This document shows, in pieces, positions 53,931-63,622 of a stretch of DNA of 64,000 nt. The stretch comes from Mycolicibacterium flavescens. Its GTDB lineage: Bacteria > Actinomycetota > Actinomycetes > Mycobacteriales > Mycobacteriaceae. Made by a program: the position numbers and the translations under genes. Numbering within the stretch: position 1 is the first letter of the stretch; every line of letters begins with the position of its first letter. Under the pieces are notes generated by a model. The model saw nothing but the letters and a program-made list of their open reading frames with translations. It ran no database searches and had not been told where the DNA came from. The stretch spans positions 62,001 through 126,000 of the forward strand of contig NZ_MIHA01000001.1 in NCBI RefSeq assembly GCF_001722335.1, in the 5' to 3' direction.

Positions 53931-56582
53931 GTGACCGAGACCTACTCGGTGGCGCTGTCGTTCGAGGACGGAGTCACCCGCTTCATCAACTGCCGGCCCG
54001 ACCAGACCGTCGCCGACGCGTCCTACCGTCAGCGCATCAACATCCCGCTCGACTGCCGCGACGGGGCGTGCGGAACCTGCAAGGCGCTGTGCGAGTCCGG
54101 CAGCTATGACGGCGGCACGTACATCGACGATGCGCTGCCCCCCGACGAAGCCGCCGCCGGGTTCGTGCTGCCGTGCAGTATGCGACCGCGCTCGGACCTG
54201 GTGTTGCAGATCGCCAGCAGTTCCGACGCCGCGAAGACCGAGGCTGCCACCTACACCGGCACCCTGACTGTGCTGCAACGCCTTTCGCAGACCACCGTCA
54301 AGATCGGCATCGAGATCCCCAACCGTGCTGAACTGGCGTTCCTGCCCGGCCAGTACGTCAACATCGCCGTGCCCGGCACCGACCAGACCCGCTCGTACTC
54401 GTTCTCCAACGCCCCCGGCGACGACGTGCTGACGTTCCTGGTCAAATTGACCCCGGGCGGGGCGATGTCGGACTACCTGGCCCAGCGCGCCGCGATCGGC
54501 GACGCCATCTCGTTCACCGGCCCCAACGGTTCGTTCTTCCTTCGCGAGGCCGACCGACCCGTGCTGCTGCTGGCCGGCGGCACCGGACTGGCACCGATCC
54601 TGTCGATGCTGCGCACGATGCGCGCCGCGGGCAGTACACGCGCGGCCCATCTCGTCTACGGCGTCAGCTCCGACGAGGATCTCACCGCAATCGACGAGAT
54701 CACCGAGATCGGTTCGGCGCTGTCCGGTTTCACGTGGGACTACTGTGTGGCCGACCCGGCCAGCACCGCGCCCAACAGAGGCCCCGACCGCGCCTACGTC
54801 ACCAGCCTGATCGGTCCCGAGCACCTCAACGGCGGCGACGTGGCCATCTACCTGTGCGGTCCGCCGCCGATGGTCGAGGCCGTGCGCACCCACCTGAACG
54901 GCGCGGGAATCGAGCCCACCGGCTTCTACTACGAGAAGTTCGGGCTGGCCAAGACGGGCGCTGCGACGCCCGCGGCGGCACCGTCCACCGCCGAGGCCGC
55001 ATCACCGGCCGCCGTCGACGAGATCCGGCCCGCGCCCGACGCCCGCGCTGTCGCGGGCCAACCGGTGCTGCCGCCCGCCGACTTCACCCCGGCGAGCGCT
55101 GCCGTGCCCGCCGGTGATGAGAGTGTCGTGATCCGCAGCGTGGCAGGGCAACTGGTGGCTCCTCCGCTCGGTGGTGCGGCACCGTGCCCCGTCGACGAGG
55201 ACGACGGACGGCTGCTGCCCACCGCCGCCCGCGGCATCGTCGGACAGAACCTCTGGCCGGCGACCGAGGTCACGCCGACGGCGGCGGATCCGATCGTCGT
55301 CAGCGACGACGGCTACCAGATCGGTGAGGAGCATCCCGAGGTCCACGAATCCGACGCGCTGTTCGAGGCGCGCTCGGCGCTGGAACTGGGCGCCCTCGAG
55401 CTGACCATGGGCCGGTTGTCGAGCCAGCAGCTGGCGGGCTACCGGTTGCTCGCCGAGTCGACGCTGCCCTACCTCGACGGCGACCGGTTCGTCGACGCCG
55501 AGCAGTACACCCAGACCAACGCGGCCTTCCACGACTACCTGTTCACACTGACCGGCAACACCCACCTGCTGCAGGCGTACCAGGCCCTCGACGTCAAGGG
55601 CCGGATGAGCGATGTGCTGCGCAACGCGACCTGGTGTCATCCCCGCTGCGCCACCGATCACGTCGAGATCGTCGACGCGTTCGAATCCGGCGACCGCGAC
55701 ACCGCGCGGGCATTGATCGTCGCGCACGCCGAACGCTCCAAGCAGACCATGCGCCGCGCCATGGCCGACACCGCGGCCGCCACCACGCCCGCGTTCACCA
55801 CGCCGGGCCGGTTCAGCGGCAAGGTCGTCGTCGTCACCGGCGCCGCGCAGGGCATCGGGGAGCAGACAGCGCGCCGGATCCACGCCGAGGGCGGCACGCT
55901 GGTGCTGGCCGACCGCTCCGAGCTGGTCAAGGAACTCGCCGACGACCTCGCCGAGCGCGGCGGCCCGGCGATCGCGGTGACCGCCGACCTCGAACACAGC
56001 GAGGGTGCCGGCGCGGTGATCGACCAGACGCTCGCGGCGTTCGGCCGCATCGACGTGCTGATCAACAACGTCGGCGGCGCGATCAACTTCAAACCGTTCA
56101 CCGAGTTCGGCGCCGACGAGATCCGCGCGGAGATCGACCGGTCGCTGATGACGACGCTGTTCGCGTGCCGCGCCGCGCTGCCACCGATGGTGCGCCAGGG
56201 CGGCGGGACCATCGTCAACGTGTCCTCGGCGGCCACCCGCGGTATCCACCGCATCCCCTACTCGGCGGCCAAGGGCGGTATCAACGCGATCACCGCTTCG
56301 CTGGCAATGGAGTACGCGGACAACGGCATTCGAGTCGTCGCCACCGCTCCCGGCGGTACCGCCGCACCGCCGCGGCGGATCTCGCGCGGCACGCCGGCCC
56401 CGGCGTCCGCGCAGGAGCAGGCCTGGTTCGACGCGCACATCGAGCAGACCGTCGGCTCGTCGCTGCTCAAGCGGTACGGCACCCTCGACGAGCAGGCCGC
56501 GGCGATCTGCTTCCTGGCCTCCGACGAGGCGTCCTACATCACCGGCACCGTTTTGCCGGTCGCGGGCGGCGATCAGGGCTGA
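53931..56582 (+). CDS. BenC-FCD-BenD fusion: benzoate dioxygenase reductase, FCD sensor-like domain and cis-diol dehydrogenase
   Basis: One uninterrupted 883-residue chain. Residues 1-340 are BenC: 2Fe-2S ligands C42, C47, C50 and C82, FAD motif RSYS (154-157), NAD motif GGTGLAP (216-222) and CGPPPM (309-314). Residues 341-465 are an Ala/Pro-rich linker with three degenerate repeats. Residues about 466-612 match the FCD domain of GntR/FadR regulators (FHDYL at 533, DHVEI at 576, HAERS at 599) without a DNA-binding domain. Residues 625-883 are BenD, an SDR: TGAAQGIG (636), NNVGG (712), Y777 and K781. GTG 53931 has a GAGGTGAT site. An internal ATG at 55761 lacks a ribosome site, so separate BenD synthesis is unlikely. 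It would carry electrons to BenAB and then oxidise the diol to catechol. Confidence 0.93.
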   Translation: MTETYSVALSFEDGVTRFINCRPDQTVADASYRQRINIPLDCRDGACGTCKALCESGSYDGGTYIDDALPPDEAAAGFVLPCSMRPRSDLVLQIASSSDAAKTEAATYTGTLTVLQRLSQTTVKIGIEIPNRAELAFLPGQYVNIAVPGTDQTRSYSFSNAPGDDVLTFLVKLTPGGAMSDYLAQRAAIGDAISFTGPNGSFFLREADRPVLLLAGGTGLAPILSMLRTMRAAGSTRAAHLVYGVSSDEDLTAIDEITEIGSALSGFTWDYCVADPASTAPNRGPDRAYVTSLIGPEHLNGGDVAIYLCGPPPMVEAVRTHLNGAGIEPTGFYYEKFGLAKTGAATPAAAPSTAEAASPAAVDEIRPAPDARAVAGQPVLPPADFTPASAAVPAGDESVVIRSVAGQLVAPPLGGAAPCPVDEDDGRLLPTAARGIVGQNLWPATEVTPTAADPIVVSDDGYQIGEEHPEVHESDALFEARSALELGALELTMGRLSSQQLAGYRLLAESTLPYLDGDRFVDAEQYTQTNAAFHDYLFTLTGNTHLLQAYQALDVKGRMSDVLRNATWCHPRCATDHVEIVDAFESGDRDTARALIVAHAERSKQTMRRAMADTAAATTPAFTTPGRFSGKVVVVTGAAQGIGEQTARRIHAEGGTLVLADRSELVKELADDLAERGGPAIAVTADLEHSEGAGAVIDQTLAAFGRIDVLINNVGGAINFKPFTEFGADEIRAEIDRSLMTTLFACRAALPPMVRQGGGTIVNVSSAATRGIHRIPYSAAKGGINAITASLAMEYADNGIRVVATAPGGTAAPPRRISRGTPAPASAQEQAWFDAHIEQTVGSSLLKRYGTLDEQAAAICFLASDEASYITGTVLPVAGGDQG

Positions 56583-56604
56583 CGCCCCGGGCGCCACCTC
56601 TACC

Positions 56605-59241
56605 ATGGTGGACGTGCCCGTCGCGCCAACCTCTTTCGTCGGTCGGGTCGTCGACCTGGACGAACTGGCCGGCCGCGTGGAAGCGACGGCCACCGGCGGG
56701 CTGCAGATCCTCGCTGTCACCGGCGAGCCCGGCGTCGGCAAGACCGCGCTGCTGCGTCAGCTGTGCGACCGGGTTCCCGAGTCCCGCTGGGCGGCCGCGC
56801 TGCCGTGGGAATCGGCCCGCGACGGCGCCGTCGTCGCCCAGCTGCTACAGCGGCCCGCACCGACGGACCCGGTCGCCGCGGCCCAGGAGATCGCCGCCGG
56901 CGTCACGGACCCGACGCTGCTGGTCGTCGACGACGCCGCACACACCGATCAGGTTTCCTGGCAAGCCCTTTCGACGCTGCTGCACCACCACCGGGCGCTA
57001 CCGGTCCTGGTGGTGACGGTGTTCGACACGTACCCGGACACCGTCAGCGACATCATCGCCGGGGAGTTCGCGGTGACCGGGTTGGACCGGGCCGAGGTGG
57101 CGGCGATGGCAGCGGCGCGCGGCCGCATCCTGCACCCCTCGATGGTGGACCGGCTGGCAACGCACACCGGCGGTAACCCGCGCCACATCCGCGCGCTGCT
57201 CGACGAGGTGCCGCCGACGATGTGGACGCAGTTCGACGCCCGCCTGCCCGCCCCGCGCAGGGTCCGGGAGGAGGTCGCCGCGAAGTTGGCCGAGGCCGGC
57301 CCGGACGGCAGCGCCCTCACCGTCGCGCTGACCATCCTCGGTGAGCACGCCACACTGACCGACGCCGCGCGGCTGGCCGGGATCGACGAACCGCTGGCCG
57401 CAGTCGAAGCCGCCAGCCGGGCCGGGCTGCTGACCGGCGACCCGTTCGAACCCGCGGTGCGCGATCCGATAACGGCGGCGGCGGTCATCGATGCGCACGG
57501 CCCGCAGGCCACCGCGGCCGCACACCGGCGCGCCGCCGAGATCGCCGAGCACCCGGTGGCCCGCCTGCGGCACCGGGTCGCCGCCACCGCCGTGCGGGAC
57601 CAGGGCCTGGCCGACGAAGTGGACGCACTGGCGCGCTCCCGCAGCGCGGACGGCGCGTGGCAACAGGCCGCGGTGCTGTTCCGCGATGCCAGCCGGCTGA
57701 CCGACGACCCGCTGCTGCGCGACGAACGGCTGACCCGCTCGGTGGACGCGCTGGTGGCCGCCGGCGACTGCGTCGGCGCGGCCTCGCTGGTTCCCGCGGT
57801 GGAGAATCTGCGCGAAACTCCGCTGCGCAACGCCACATTGGCGTATCTGGCGATCCTGCGCGGACGTGCCACCGAGGCCGAACTGCGGCTGCACCGGGCC
57901 TGGGACATCGTCAACGTCGAACGTGACCGCGGCACCGCGGCGTTCATCGCGCAGCGCCACGTGCTGCACGCGCTCGTGCACTGCCAGGGCGACGAACTGG
58001 TGAACTGGGCCGACCGGGCGCTCGACCTCGCCGACCCCGACTCACCCGCCGGGATCGAGGCCGCGGCCATCCGCGGGCTGGGCCTGTTGGCCGCCGGTCA
58101 CCCCAAACGCGCGTCGGCCGCCTACGACGACCTGCACACCCGCGTGCGCCACGGCGCCCAGGCCCAACGCGTGGTGATGGGCCGGGGCTGGGTGCAGCTG
58201 ATGCGCGACGACGTCGACGCCGCCCGCGCCAGCCTGGAAAGCGCCTGCGCCGCCGCCGCTCTCGGTGGCTCGATCCGCATAACGCTGTGGTCGTACGCCT
58301 GGCTGGCGCGCACCCAGTTCGCGATGGGCGAATGGGACAGCGCGCTGCGCAGCGTCGAGGAAGGCCGCGCGCTGGCGGCCTCGAGTGGGATCGTGTTGAT
58401 CACACCGCTTCTGGAGTGGACCGCCGGGCAGATCAGCGCGCTGCGCGGCGACTGGGACGCCGCCGACGCGGCGGCCCGCGCCGCCTCCGACGGGCCCAGC
58501 GAGTACGCGATGATGCGGGTGCCGACGCTGCTGCTGCGCGCGCAGATCGCCGAGGCGCGTGCCGACTACGCCGCGGTACGGCGGATCCTCGAACCGCTGC
58601 AGCGCATTTCGGCGGGCACCTCGCTGCAGGAGCCCGGGTACTGGCCGTGGGTGGACACCCTGGGCAACGCGCTGGTCCTCGACGGCGACCCGGCCGCGGC
58701 CGACACGCTGCTGCGCCCTCACGAGCAGCGCGCCAAGACCCGCGGACACCGCAGCGCACAGGCCCGGCTGGGCGCGGTGCGGGGCCGGTTGCTCGGCGCG
58801 ACCGGCGACATCGCCTCGGCGTGCCGGGCGTTCGAGCACTCGCTGGCGCTGCTGGACGGTCTGCCGTTGCGCTACGACACCGCGCGGGTCAACTTCACCT
58901 ACGGGCAGACGCTGCGCCGGGCGGGCAAGCGTCGTGAGGCCGACGCCGCGATCGGGGCGGCACGCGAACTGTACGCCGCGCTGGGCGCGCAGACCTATGT
59001 CGCGCGCTGTGACCGCGAACTCAAGGCGGGCGGTTTCAACCAGTCCCGGGAGAACCGCGACGCCGTCGACCTCACGCCCCAGGAAGAGGCGGTGACCACC
59101 CTGGTCGCCAAGGGCTTGTCGAACCGGGAGGTGGCCGCCGAACTGTACGTGTCGCCGAAGACGGTGCAGTACCACCTGACCCGGATCTACGCGAAGCTCG
59201 GGGTCCGCTCCCGCTCCGAATTGGCGGCGTTGCGCCGCTGA
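56605..59241 (+). CDS. LuxR-family ATP-dependent (LAL) regulator, probable benzoate regulator (BenR-like)
   Basis: The 878-residue protein has an N-terminal AAA-type ATPase (Walker A GEPGVGKT at 40-47, Walker B LLVVDDA near 105-111), a long TPR-like helical middle, and a C-terminal LuxR HTH ([38 protein letters not shown]). A LuxR-type BenR follows benABCD in Corynebacterium glutamicum, which supports a role in ben activation. It starts 22 bp after the fusion gene and overlaps the convergent pcaJ gene by 55 bp. Confidence 0.9.
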   Translation: MVDVPVAPTSFVGRVVDLDELAGRVEATATGGLQILAVTGEPGVGKTALLRQLCDRVPESRWAAALPWESARDGAVVAQLLQRPAPTDPVAAAQEIAAGVTDPTLLVVDDAAHTDQVSWQALSTLLHHHRALPVLVVTVFDTYPDTVSDIIAGEFAVTGLDRAEVAAMAAARGRILHPSMVDRLATHTGGNPRHIRALLDEVPPTMWTQFDARLPAPRRVREEVAAKLAEAGPDGSALTVALTILGEHATLTDAARLAGIDEPLAAVEAASRAGLLTGDPFEPAVRDPITAAAVIDAHGPQATAAAHRRAAEIAEHPVARLRHRVAATAVRDQGLADEVDALARSRSADGAWQQAAVLFRDASRLTDDPLLRDERLTRSVDALVAAGDCVGAASLVPAVENLRETPLRNATLAYLAILRGRATEAELRLHRAWDIVNVERDRGTAAFIAQRHVLHALVHCQGDELVNWADRALDLADPDSPAGIEAAAIRGLGLLAAGHPKRASAAYDDLHTRVRHGAQAQRVVMGRGWVQLMRDDVDAARASLESACAAAALGGSIRITLWSYAWLARTQFAMGEWDSALRSVEEGRALAASSGIVLITPLLEWTAGQISALRGDWDAADAAARAASDGPSEYAMMRVPTLLLRAQIAEARADYAAVRRILEPLQRISAGTSLQEPGYWPWVDTLGNALVLDGDPAAADTLLRPHEQRAKTRGHRSAQARLGAVRGRLLGATGDIASACRAFEHSLALLDGLPLRYDTARVNFTYGQTLRRAGKRREADAAIGAARELYAALGAQTYVARCDRELKAGGFNQSRENRDAVDLTPQEEAVTTLVAKGLSNREVAAELYVSPKTVQYHLTRIYAKLGVRSRSELAALRR

Positions 59242-59870
59242 CCGTCGCGCAGCGGGGCGGCGGTCCGCTCGGCGACCTCGTCGAAGCTGACACCGGGTGC
59301 CAGCTCCACGACGTCGAAACCGGTTCCGGTGACGTCGAATACGCCGAGGTCGGTGATCACGCGGCTGACCACCGCCTTGCCCGTCAGCGGCAGGTCACAC
59401 GCCGACACCAACTTCGCGGCACCGGATTTGGTGACGTGGTCCATCAGCACGATCACCTTGTCGGCGCCGCTGACCAGGTCCATCGCGCCGCCCATCCCCT
59501 TGACCATCGAGCCCGGCACCATCCAGTTCGCCAGATCGCCGTTGGCCGCGACCTGCATACCGCCCAGGATCGCGAGGTCCACGTGGCCGCCGCGGATCAT
59601 CGCGAAGCTGGTGGCCGAGTCGAAGAACGACGCGCCCGGGAGCACCGAGACGGTCTGCTTGCCGGCGTTGACCAGGTCGGGGTCCACCTCGTCCTCGTAC
59701 GGGAACGGGCCGACGCCGAGGATGCCGTTCTCGGCGTGCAGCGTGACGGTGGAGTCGGCGGGCAGGTAGTCCGGGATCAGCGTCGGCAGGCCGATGCCGA
59801 GGTTGACGTAGTCGCCGTCGCGCAGTTCGCGCGCGGCCCTGGCGGCCATCTCGGTGCGGGTCCAGCTCAT
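59187..59870 (-). CDS. pcaJ: 3-oxoadipate CoA-transferase beta subunit
   Basis: The 227-residue subunit has [17 protein letters not shown] and the catalytic Glu in [11 protein letters not shown], then [18 protein letters not shown]. It transfers CoA from succinyl-CoA to 3-oxoadipate with PcaI. A basic C-terminal tail of about 18 residues is encoded by the stretch that overlaps the LAL gene. ATG 59870 overlaps pcaI by 4 bp. Confidence 0.94.
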   Translation of the reverse strand: MSWTRTEMAARAARELRDGDYVNLGIGLPTLIPDYLPADSTVTLHAENGILGVGPFPYEDEVDPDLVNAGKQTVSVLPGASFFDSATSFAMIRGGHVDLAILGGMQVAANGDLANWMVPGSMVKGMGGAMDLVSGADKVIVLMDHVTKSGAAKLVSACDLPLTGKAVVSRVITDLGVFDVTGTGFDVVELAPGVSFDEVAERTAAPLRDGQRRNAANSERERTPSFA

Positions 59871-60646
59871 GACAGTGCCTCCTCGCGGGGTCGGGTGGTG
59901 CGCTTCTCGATGCCCTTGCGGGCGGCCTGCTGCGGGGTGAGCTCGACGACGCGCTGCACGAAGATGCCGGGCAGGTGGATCTCGTCGGGGTCGAGTTCGC
60001 CGACGTCGACGACGCGTTCGGCCTCCACCACCGTGATGCGGCCGGCCATCGCTGCGGGCGGGTTGAAATTGCGTGCGGCGGCGTGGAAGACGCAGTTGCC
60101 GGCCCGGTCGGCGACCGCTGCGCGCACCAGCGCGTAGTCGGTGACGATCGACTCCTCGAGCAGCATCTCGCGCCCGTGGAAGGTGCGGACCTCCTTGGGT
60201 GGTGAGGCCACCGCCACGCTGCCGTCGGGGTGGTAGCGCCACGGCAGCCCGCCCTCGGCGACCAGCGTGCCGACTCCGGTCGGGGTGAAGAACGCGCCGA
60301 TCCCGCTTCCGCCGGCGCGCAGACGTTCGGCCAGCGTGCCCTGCGGGGTCAGTTCGACGGTCAGCTCACCGGCCAGGTACTGGCGGGCGAACTCCTTGTT
60401 CTCGCCGACGTAGGAGGCGATCACCCGGCGGATCCGGTGCGCCTCGAGCAGCAGGCCCAGCCCGCCGCCGTCGACGCCGCAGTTGTTGCTGACGATGGTC
60501 AGGTCGTCGGCGCCCTGTTCCAGCAGCGCCTCGATGAGGAACCACGGGATGCCGGCCAGGCCGAACCCGCCGACCGCGAGGCTGGATCCGGTGCCGATGT
60601 CGGCGACGGCCTCGGCCGCTGAGCCGACCGTTTTGTCGAGTGTCAT
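59867..60646 (-). CDS. pcaI: 3-oxoadipate CoA-transferase alpha subunit
   Basis: The 259-residue subunit has [20 protein letters not shown], the oxyanion region [14 protein letters not shown], and [15 protein letters not shown], followed by [13 protein letters not shown]. It pairs with PcaJ. ATG 60646 overlaps the enol-lactonase stop by 4 bp, and its own end overlaps pcaJ by 4 bp. Confidence 0.94.
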   Translation of the reverse strand: MTLDKTVGSAAEAVADIGTGSSLAVGGFGLAGIPWFLIEALLEQGADDLTIVSNNCGVDGGGLGLLLEAHRIRRVIASYVGENKEFARQYLAGELTVELTPQGTLAERLRAGGSGIGAFFTPTGVGTLVAEGGLPWRYHPDGSVAVASPPKEVRTFHGREMLLEESIVTDYALVRAAVADRAGNCVFHAAARNFNPPAAMAGRITVVEAERVVDVGELDPDEIHLPGIFVQRVVELTPQQAARKGIEKRTTRPREEALS

Positions 60647-61416
60647 TGGTGCTCCAGGTGATTCAGGATGGCGGGCGTGATGACGCCGGGTTGTTGGACG
60701 TTCGCCAGGTGCGCGGCGTCGTCGACGACCAGCAGCGTCGAGTCCGCGACGCCGGCGGCGATCTCCTCGAGCTTGGCCGGCGGGGTGGCCGGGTCGTCGG
60801 CGCCGGCGATGCACAGTGTCGGGGCGGTGATCTGCGGAAGTGATTGGTGCAGATCGAGTTCGGCGATGGCTTCGCAGCAGGCGGCGTAGCCCTCGGCGGG
60901 GGTGTCGGCGACCATGCGCTCGTGGGCGGCCCGCACCTCGGGTCGCGCGTCGAGGTGGGCCGGGGTGAACCACCGGTCGACGACGACGGCGGCGGCCACC
61001 GAGGCGGATCCTTCGGCGCGGACGGTGGCCGCGCGCTGCGTCCAGGCGTCGGCGGGCGGCAGCGCAGCGCCGGTGCACAGCAGCACCATCCGGTCGACGC
61101 GTTCGGGGTGGCGGGCGGCCAGCCGCATGGCGGTCATGCCGCCGAGCGACAGCCCGACCACGTGGGCGCGTTCGATGCCGAGCCGGTCGAGCAGCGCGAC
61201 GAGGTCGTCGGTCAGGTCGTCGATCGAGTACGGTCCGTGGGGCACCGGGGAGGCGCCGTGGCCGCGGGTGTCGTAGCGCACGACGCGGTAGCGCTGGTGC
61301 AGCGCGTCGAGTTGCGGTTCCCACATCCGATGCGTGGAGCCCAGCGAGTTCGACAGCACGACCGTCGGGCCGTCGTCGCGTCCGGTGACGACGGCGTGCA
61401 CGTCCACCGCGCTCAT
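60643..61416 (-). CDS. pcaD: 3-oxoadipate enol-lactonase
   Basis: The 257-residue alpha/beta-hydrolase has [18 protein letters not shown] with the SLG oxyanion region typical of Pca[17 protein letters not shown], nucleophile GLSLGGM, acid in [10 protein letters not shown], and base in [12 protein letters not shown]. It hydrolyses enol-lactone to 3-oxoadipate. It sits between pcaF and pcaI with 4-bp overlaps on both sides. Confidence 0.93.
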   Translation of the reverse strand: MSAVDVHAVVTGRDDGPTVVLSNSLGSTHRMWEPQLDALHQRYRVVRYDTRGHGASPVPHGPYSIDDLTDDLVALLDRLGIERAHVVGLSLGGMTAMRLAARHPERVDRMVLLCTGAALPPADAWTQRAATVRAEGSASVAAAVVVDRWFTPAHLDARPEVRAAHERMVADTPAEGYAACCEAIAELDLHQSLPQITAPTLCIAGADDPATPPAKLEEIAAGVADSTLLVVDDAAHLANVQQPGVITPAILNHLEHQ

Positions 61417-62621
61417 CGGATCACCTCGAACACCGCGGCCAGGCCCTGTCCCCCGCCGATGCACATGGTTTCGAGCACGTAGCGGGCGGCGCGGCGGCGC
61501 GCCTCGTAGGCGGCGGTGGCCAGGATGCGCGCGCCGGTCGCGCCGATTGGGTGGCCGAGCGAGATGCCCGAGCCGTTCGGGTTGACCCGCTCGTCGGTGG
61601 GGTCGATCTTCCACTCGGCCAGCACGGCCAGGGTCTGGGCGGCGAACGCCTCGTTGAGTTCGATCAGGTCGAGGTCGTCGAGTGAGAGCCCGGCCCGGTC
61701 CAGCGCGGCCTCGGTGGCGGCCACGGGCCCGATGCCCATCGTCTCGGGTGCGCAGCCGCTGACGTTCCACGAGCACAGGCTCAGCAGCGGGGTCAGGTCG
61801 AGCCGTTCGGCGTCTTCGCGGGTGGTCACCACGCACATCGCGGCGCCGTCGTTCTGGCCGGACGCGTTGCCTGCGGTGACGGTCGCGGCGGGGTCGACGC
61901 GGCGCCGGATCGGGCGCAGCGCGGCCAGGTGTTCGGCGGTCAGGTCGGCGCGCGGGTGCTCGTCGCGGTCGACCACGGTGGTGCGGCCGCGGGAGCCGGT
62001 GACCGTGACGGGGACAAGTTCGTCGATGAACCGGCCGCTGTCGTGGGCGGCGACGGCGCGCCGATGGGACCGCAGCGCCAGTTCGTCTTGCTCGTCGCGG
62101 GTGATGCCGTAGTCGCGGCGCAGGTTCTCCGCGGTCTCGATCATGCCGCCGGCGACGGGATGGCTTGTGCCACCGGCGGTCTCGCGGGCCCGGTCGAGCC
62201 GGTCGCGCAGGGCGATCCCGCCCTGGCGGACGCCGGTGCGCAGGCCCAGGGCGTAGTGCTCGACGTTGGACATCGACTCCACCCCGCCGGCGACGACAAC
62301 GCGCGCGGCACCGGTGGCGACCTGACCGGCCGCGTAGAGCACGGCCTGCAGGCCCGAACCGCAGCGGCGGTCGAGCTGCAGGCCCGGCACTGCGGTGCCC
62401 AGGCCGGCGTCGAGGGCGGCGATCCGCCCGATCGCGGGCGCCTCCCCGTTGGGGTAGCCGTTGCCGAGCACGACGTCGTCGACGTCGTGCTCACCGAGAC
62501 CGGTGCGGTCGACGAGCGCCTGCAGCGTGCGGGTGGCCAGGTCGGCGGCGGTCAGCGAGGCGAGCGCCCCGCCCATTCGTCCGACCGGGGTGCGCACGGG
62601 GTTGCAGATCACGACGTTCAT
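61413..62621 (-). CDS. pcaF: 3-oxoadipyl-CoA thiolase
   Basis: The 402-residue thiolase has the acyl-accepting Cys87 in [11 protein letters not shown], the NEAFAAQ segment, [10 protein letters not shown], and the second Cys in [10 protein letters not shown]. It splits 3-oxoadipyl-CoA into succinyl-CoA and acetyl-CoA, ending the pathway. It is the first gene of pcaF-pcaD-pcaI-pcaJ and is divergent from a LysR gene. Confidence 0.93.
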   Translation of the reverse strand: MNVVICNPVRTPVGRMGGALASLTAADLATRTLQALVDRTGLGEHDVDDVVLGNGYPNGEAPAIGRIAALDAGLGTAVPGLQLDRRCGSGLQAVLYAAGQVATGAARVVVAGGVESMSNVEHYALGLRTGVRQGGIALRDRLDRARETAGGTSHPVAGGMIETAENLRRDYGITRDEQDELALRSHRRAVAAHDSGRFIDELVPVTVTGSRGRTTVVDRDEHPRADLTAEHLAALRPIRRRVDPAATVTAGNASGQNDGAAMCVVTTREDAERLDLTPLLSLCSWNVSGCAPETMGIGPVAATEAALDRAGLSLDDLDLIELNEAFAAQTLAVLAEWKIDPTDERVNPNGSGISLGHPIGATGARILATAAYEARRRAARYVLETMCIGGGQGLAAVFEVIR

Positions 62622-62674
62622 GGGTTCGAGCCTATGGACCGGGCTCGATATTCTGAAATACCTATTTGACGTGA

Positions 62675-62697
62675 ATTGAGATCTGTAGCCTCTCAAT
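62675..62697. promoter_or_regulatory. Operator-like dyad at the LysR/pcaF divergent promoter
   Basis: ATTGAGA and TCTCAAT are perfect 7-bp arms separated by 9 nt, ending one base before the LysR start codon. The position fits autoregulation together with control of pcaF. Confidence 0.55.
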
Positions 62698-62698
62698 C

Positions 62699-63595
62699 GT
62701 GGAGCTGCGTCATCTGCGGTATTTCCAGGCGGTGGCCGAGGAGCTGCACTTCGGCCGCGCGGCCGACCGGCTCCACATGGCTCAGCCGCCGCTGTCCCAG
62801 CAGATCCGTCAGCTCGAGCGCGAGATCGGCACCGACCTGTTCGTGCGCACCACCCGCAGCGTGGAATTGACCCCCGCCGGCGAGGCGTACCTGGCCCGGG
62901 TGGTGCGCATCCTCGACGCCGTCGACAGCGCCGCGGACCAGGCCCGCCGGATCGGAGACGGCGTGGAGGGTCATCTGGCGATCGGATGCGTCGGCTCGGC
63001 GACCTACTCGCTGCTGCCGCGACTGGTCCGCGCGCTGGGCGAGGCGCTGCCGGAGGTCGACGTCAGTGTCCGCGGTGAGATGCTCGCCCCCGCCCAGCTC
63101 GCCGCGCTGCGGACCGGAGAGATCGACCTCGCGCTGCTGCGGCCACCGGTCGACGATCCCGACATCTCCGCCGAGCCGATCCGGCGCGACCGCCTGCTGA
63201 TCGCGCTGCCGGCCGACCACCCGTTGGCCGACCACGACGAACTCGACATCGACGACCTGCGCGACGCGGACCTCATCGGCCACGCCGGCGGCGGCCGGTC
63301 GCGGATGAGTTCGTTGGTGACCACCCTGTGCGTACGGGCCGGTTTCACTCCCCGGGTCCGCCACGAGGTCGAGGAGACCTCGACGCTGGTGACGCTGGTG
63401 GCGGCCGGACTCGGCGTCGCGGTGGTCCCCGAACCGACCGCCGCCCTCGGGATCGGCGGTGTGGTGTACCGACCGCTTCGCGCGCAGCAGGCCTCGGTCG
63501 AACTGCTCGTCGGCTACCGGAGCGCCAACGTCTCACCGTTGATCGCCAACGCGATCCGGGTCGTGCGCGCCGCAGCAACCACCGCCACCACCTGA
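62699..63595 (+). CDS. LysR-family regulator of the pca genes
   Basis: The 298-residue LysR protein has HTH segment MELRHLRYFQAVAEELHFGR and RAADRLHMAQPPLSQQIRQL, then a periplasmic-binding-like effector domain with LLIALPADHPLADHD. It is divergent from pcaFDIJ and most likely controls it in response to a muconate or 3-oxoadipate-type effector. The start is GTG 62699, possibly leaderless. Confidence 0.9.
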   Translation: MELRHLRYFQAVAEELHFGRAADRLHMAQPPLSQQIRQLEREIGTDLFVRTTRSVELTPAGEAYLARVVRILDAVDSAADQARRIGDGVEGHLAIGCVGSATYSLLPRLVRALGEALPEVDVSVRGEMLAPAQLAALRTGEIDLALLRPPVDDPDISAEPIRRDRLLIALPADHPLADHDELDIDDLRDADLIGHAGGGRSRMSSLVTTLCVRAGFTPRVRHEVEETSTLVTLVAAGLGVAVVPEPTAALGIGGVVYRPLRAQQASVELLVGYRSANVSPLIANAIRVVRAAATTATT

Positions 63596-63622
63596 CCACC
63601 CGCCCTACCCGCCCGACCCGCC

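Noticed and set aside
55761..56582. Separate benD gene starting at the internal ATG
   Set aside because: The ATG lies in the same frame as the upstream FCD region, lacks a ribosome site, and no stop separates the two; the fusion reading is simpler.
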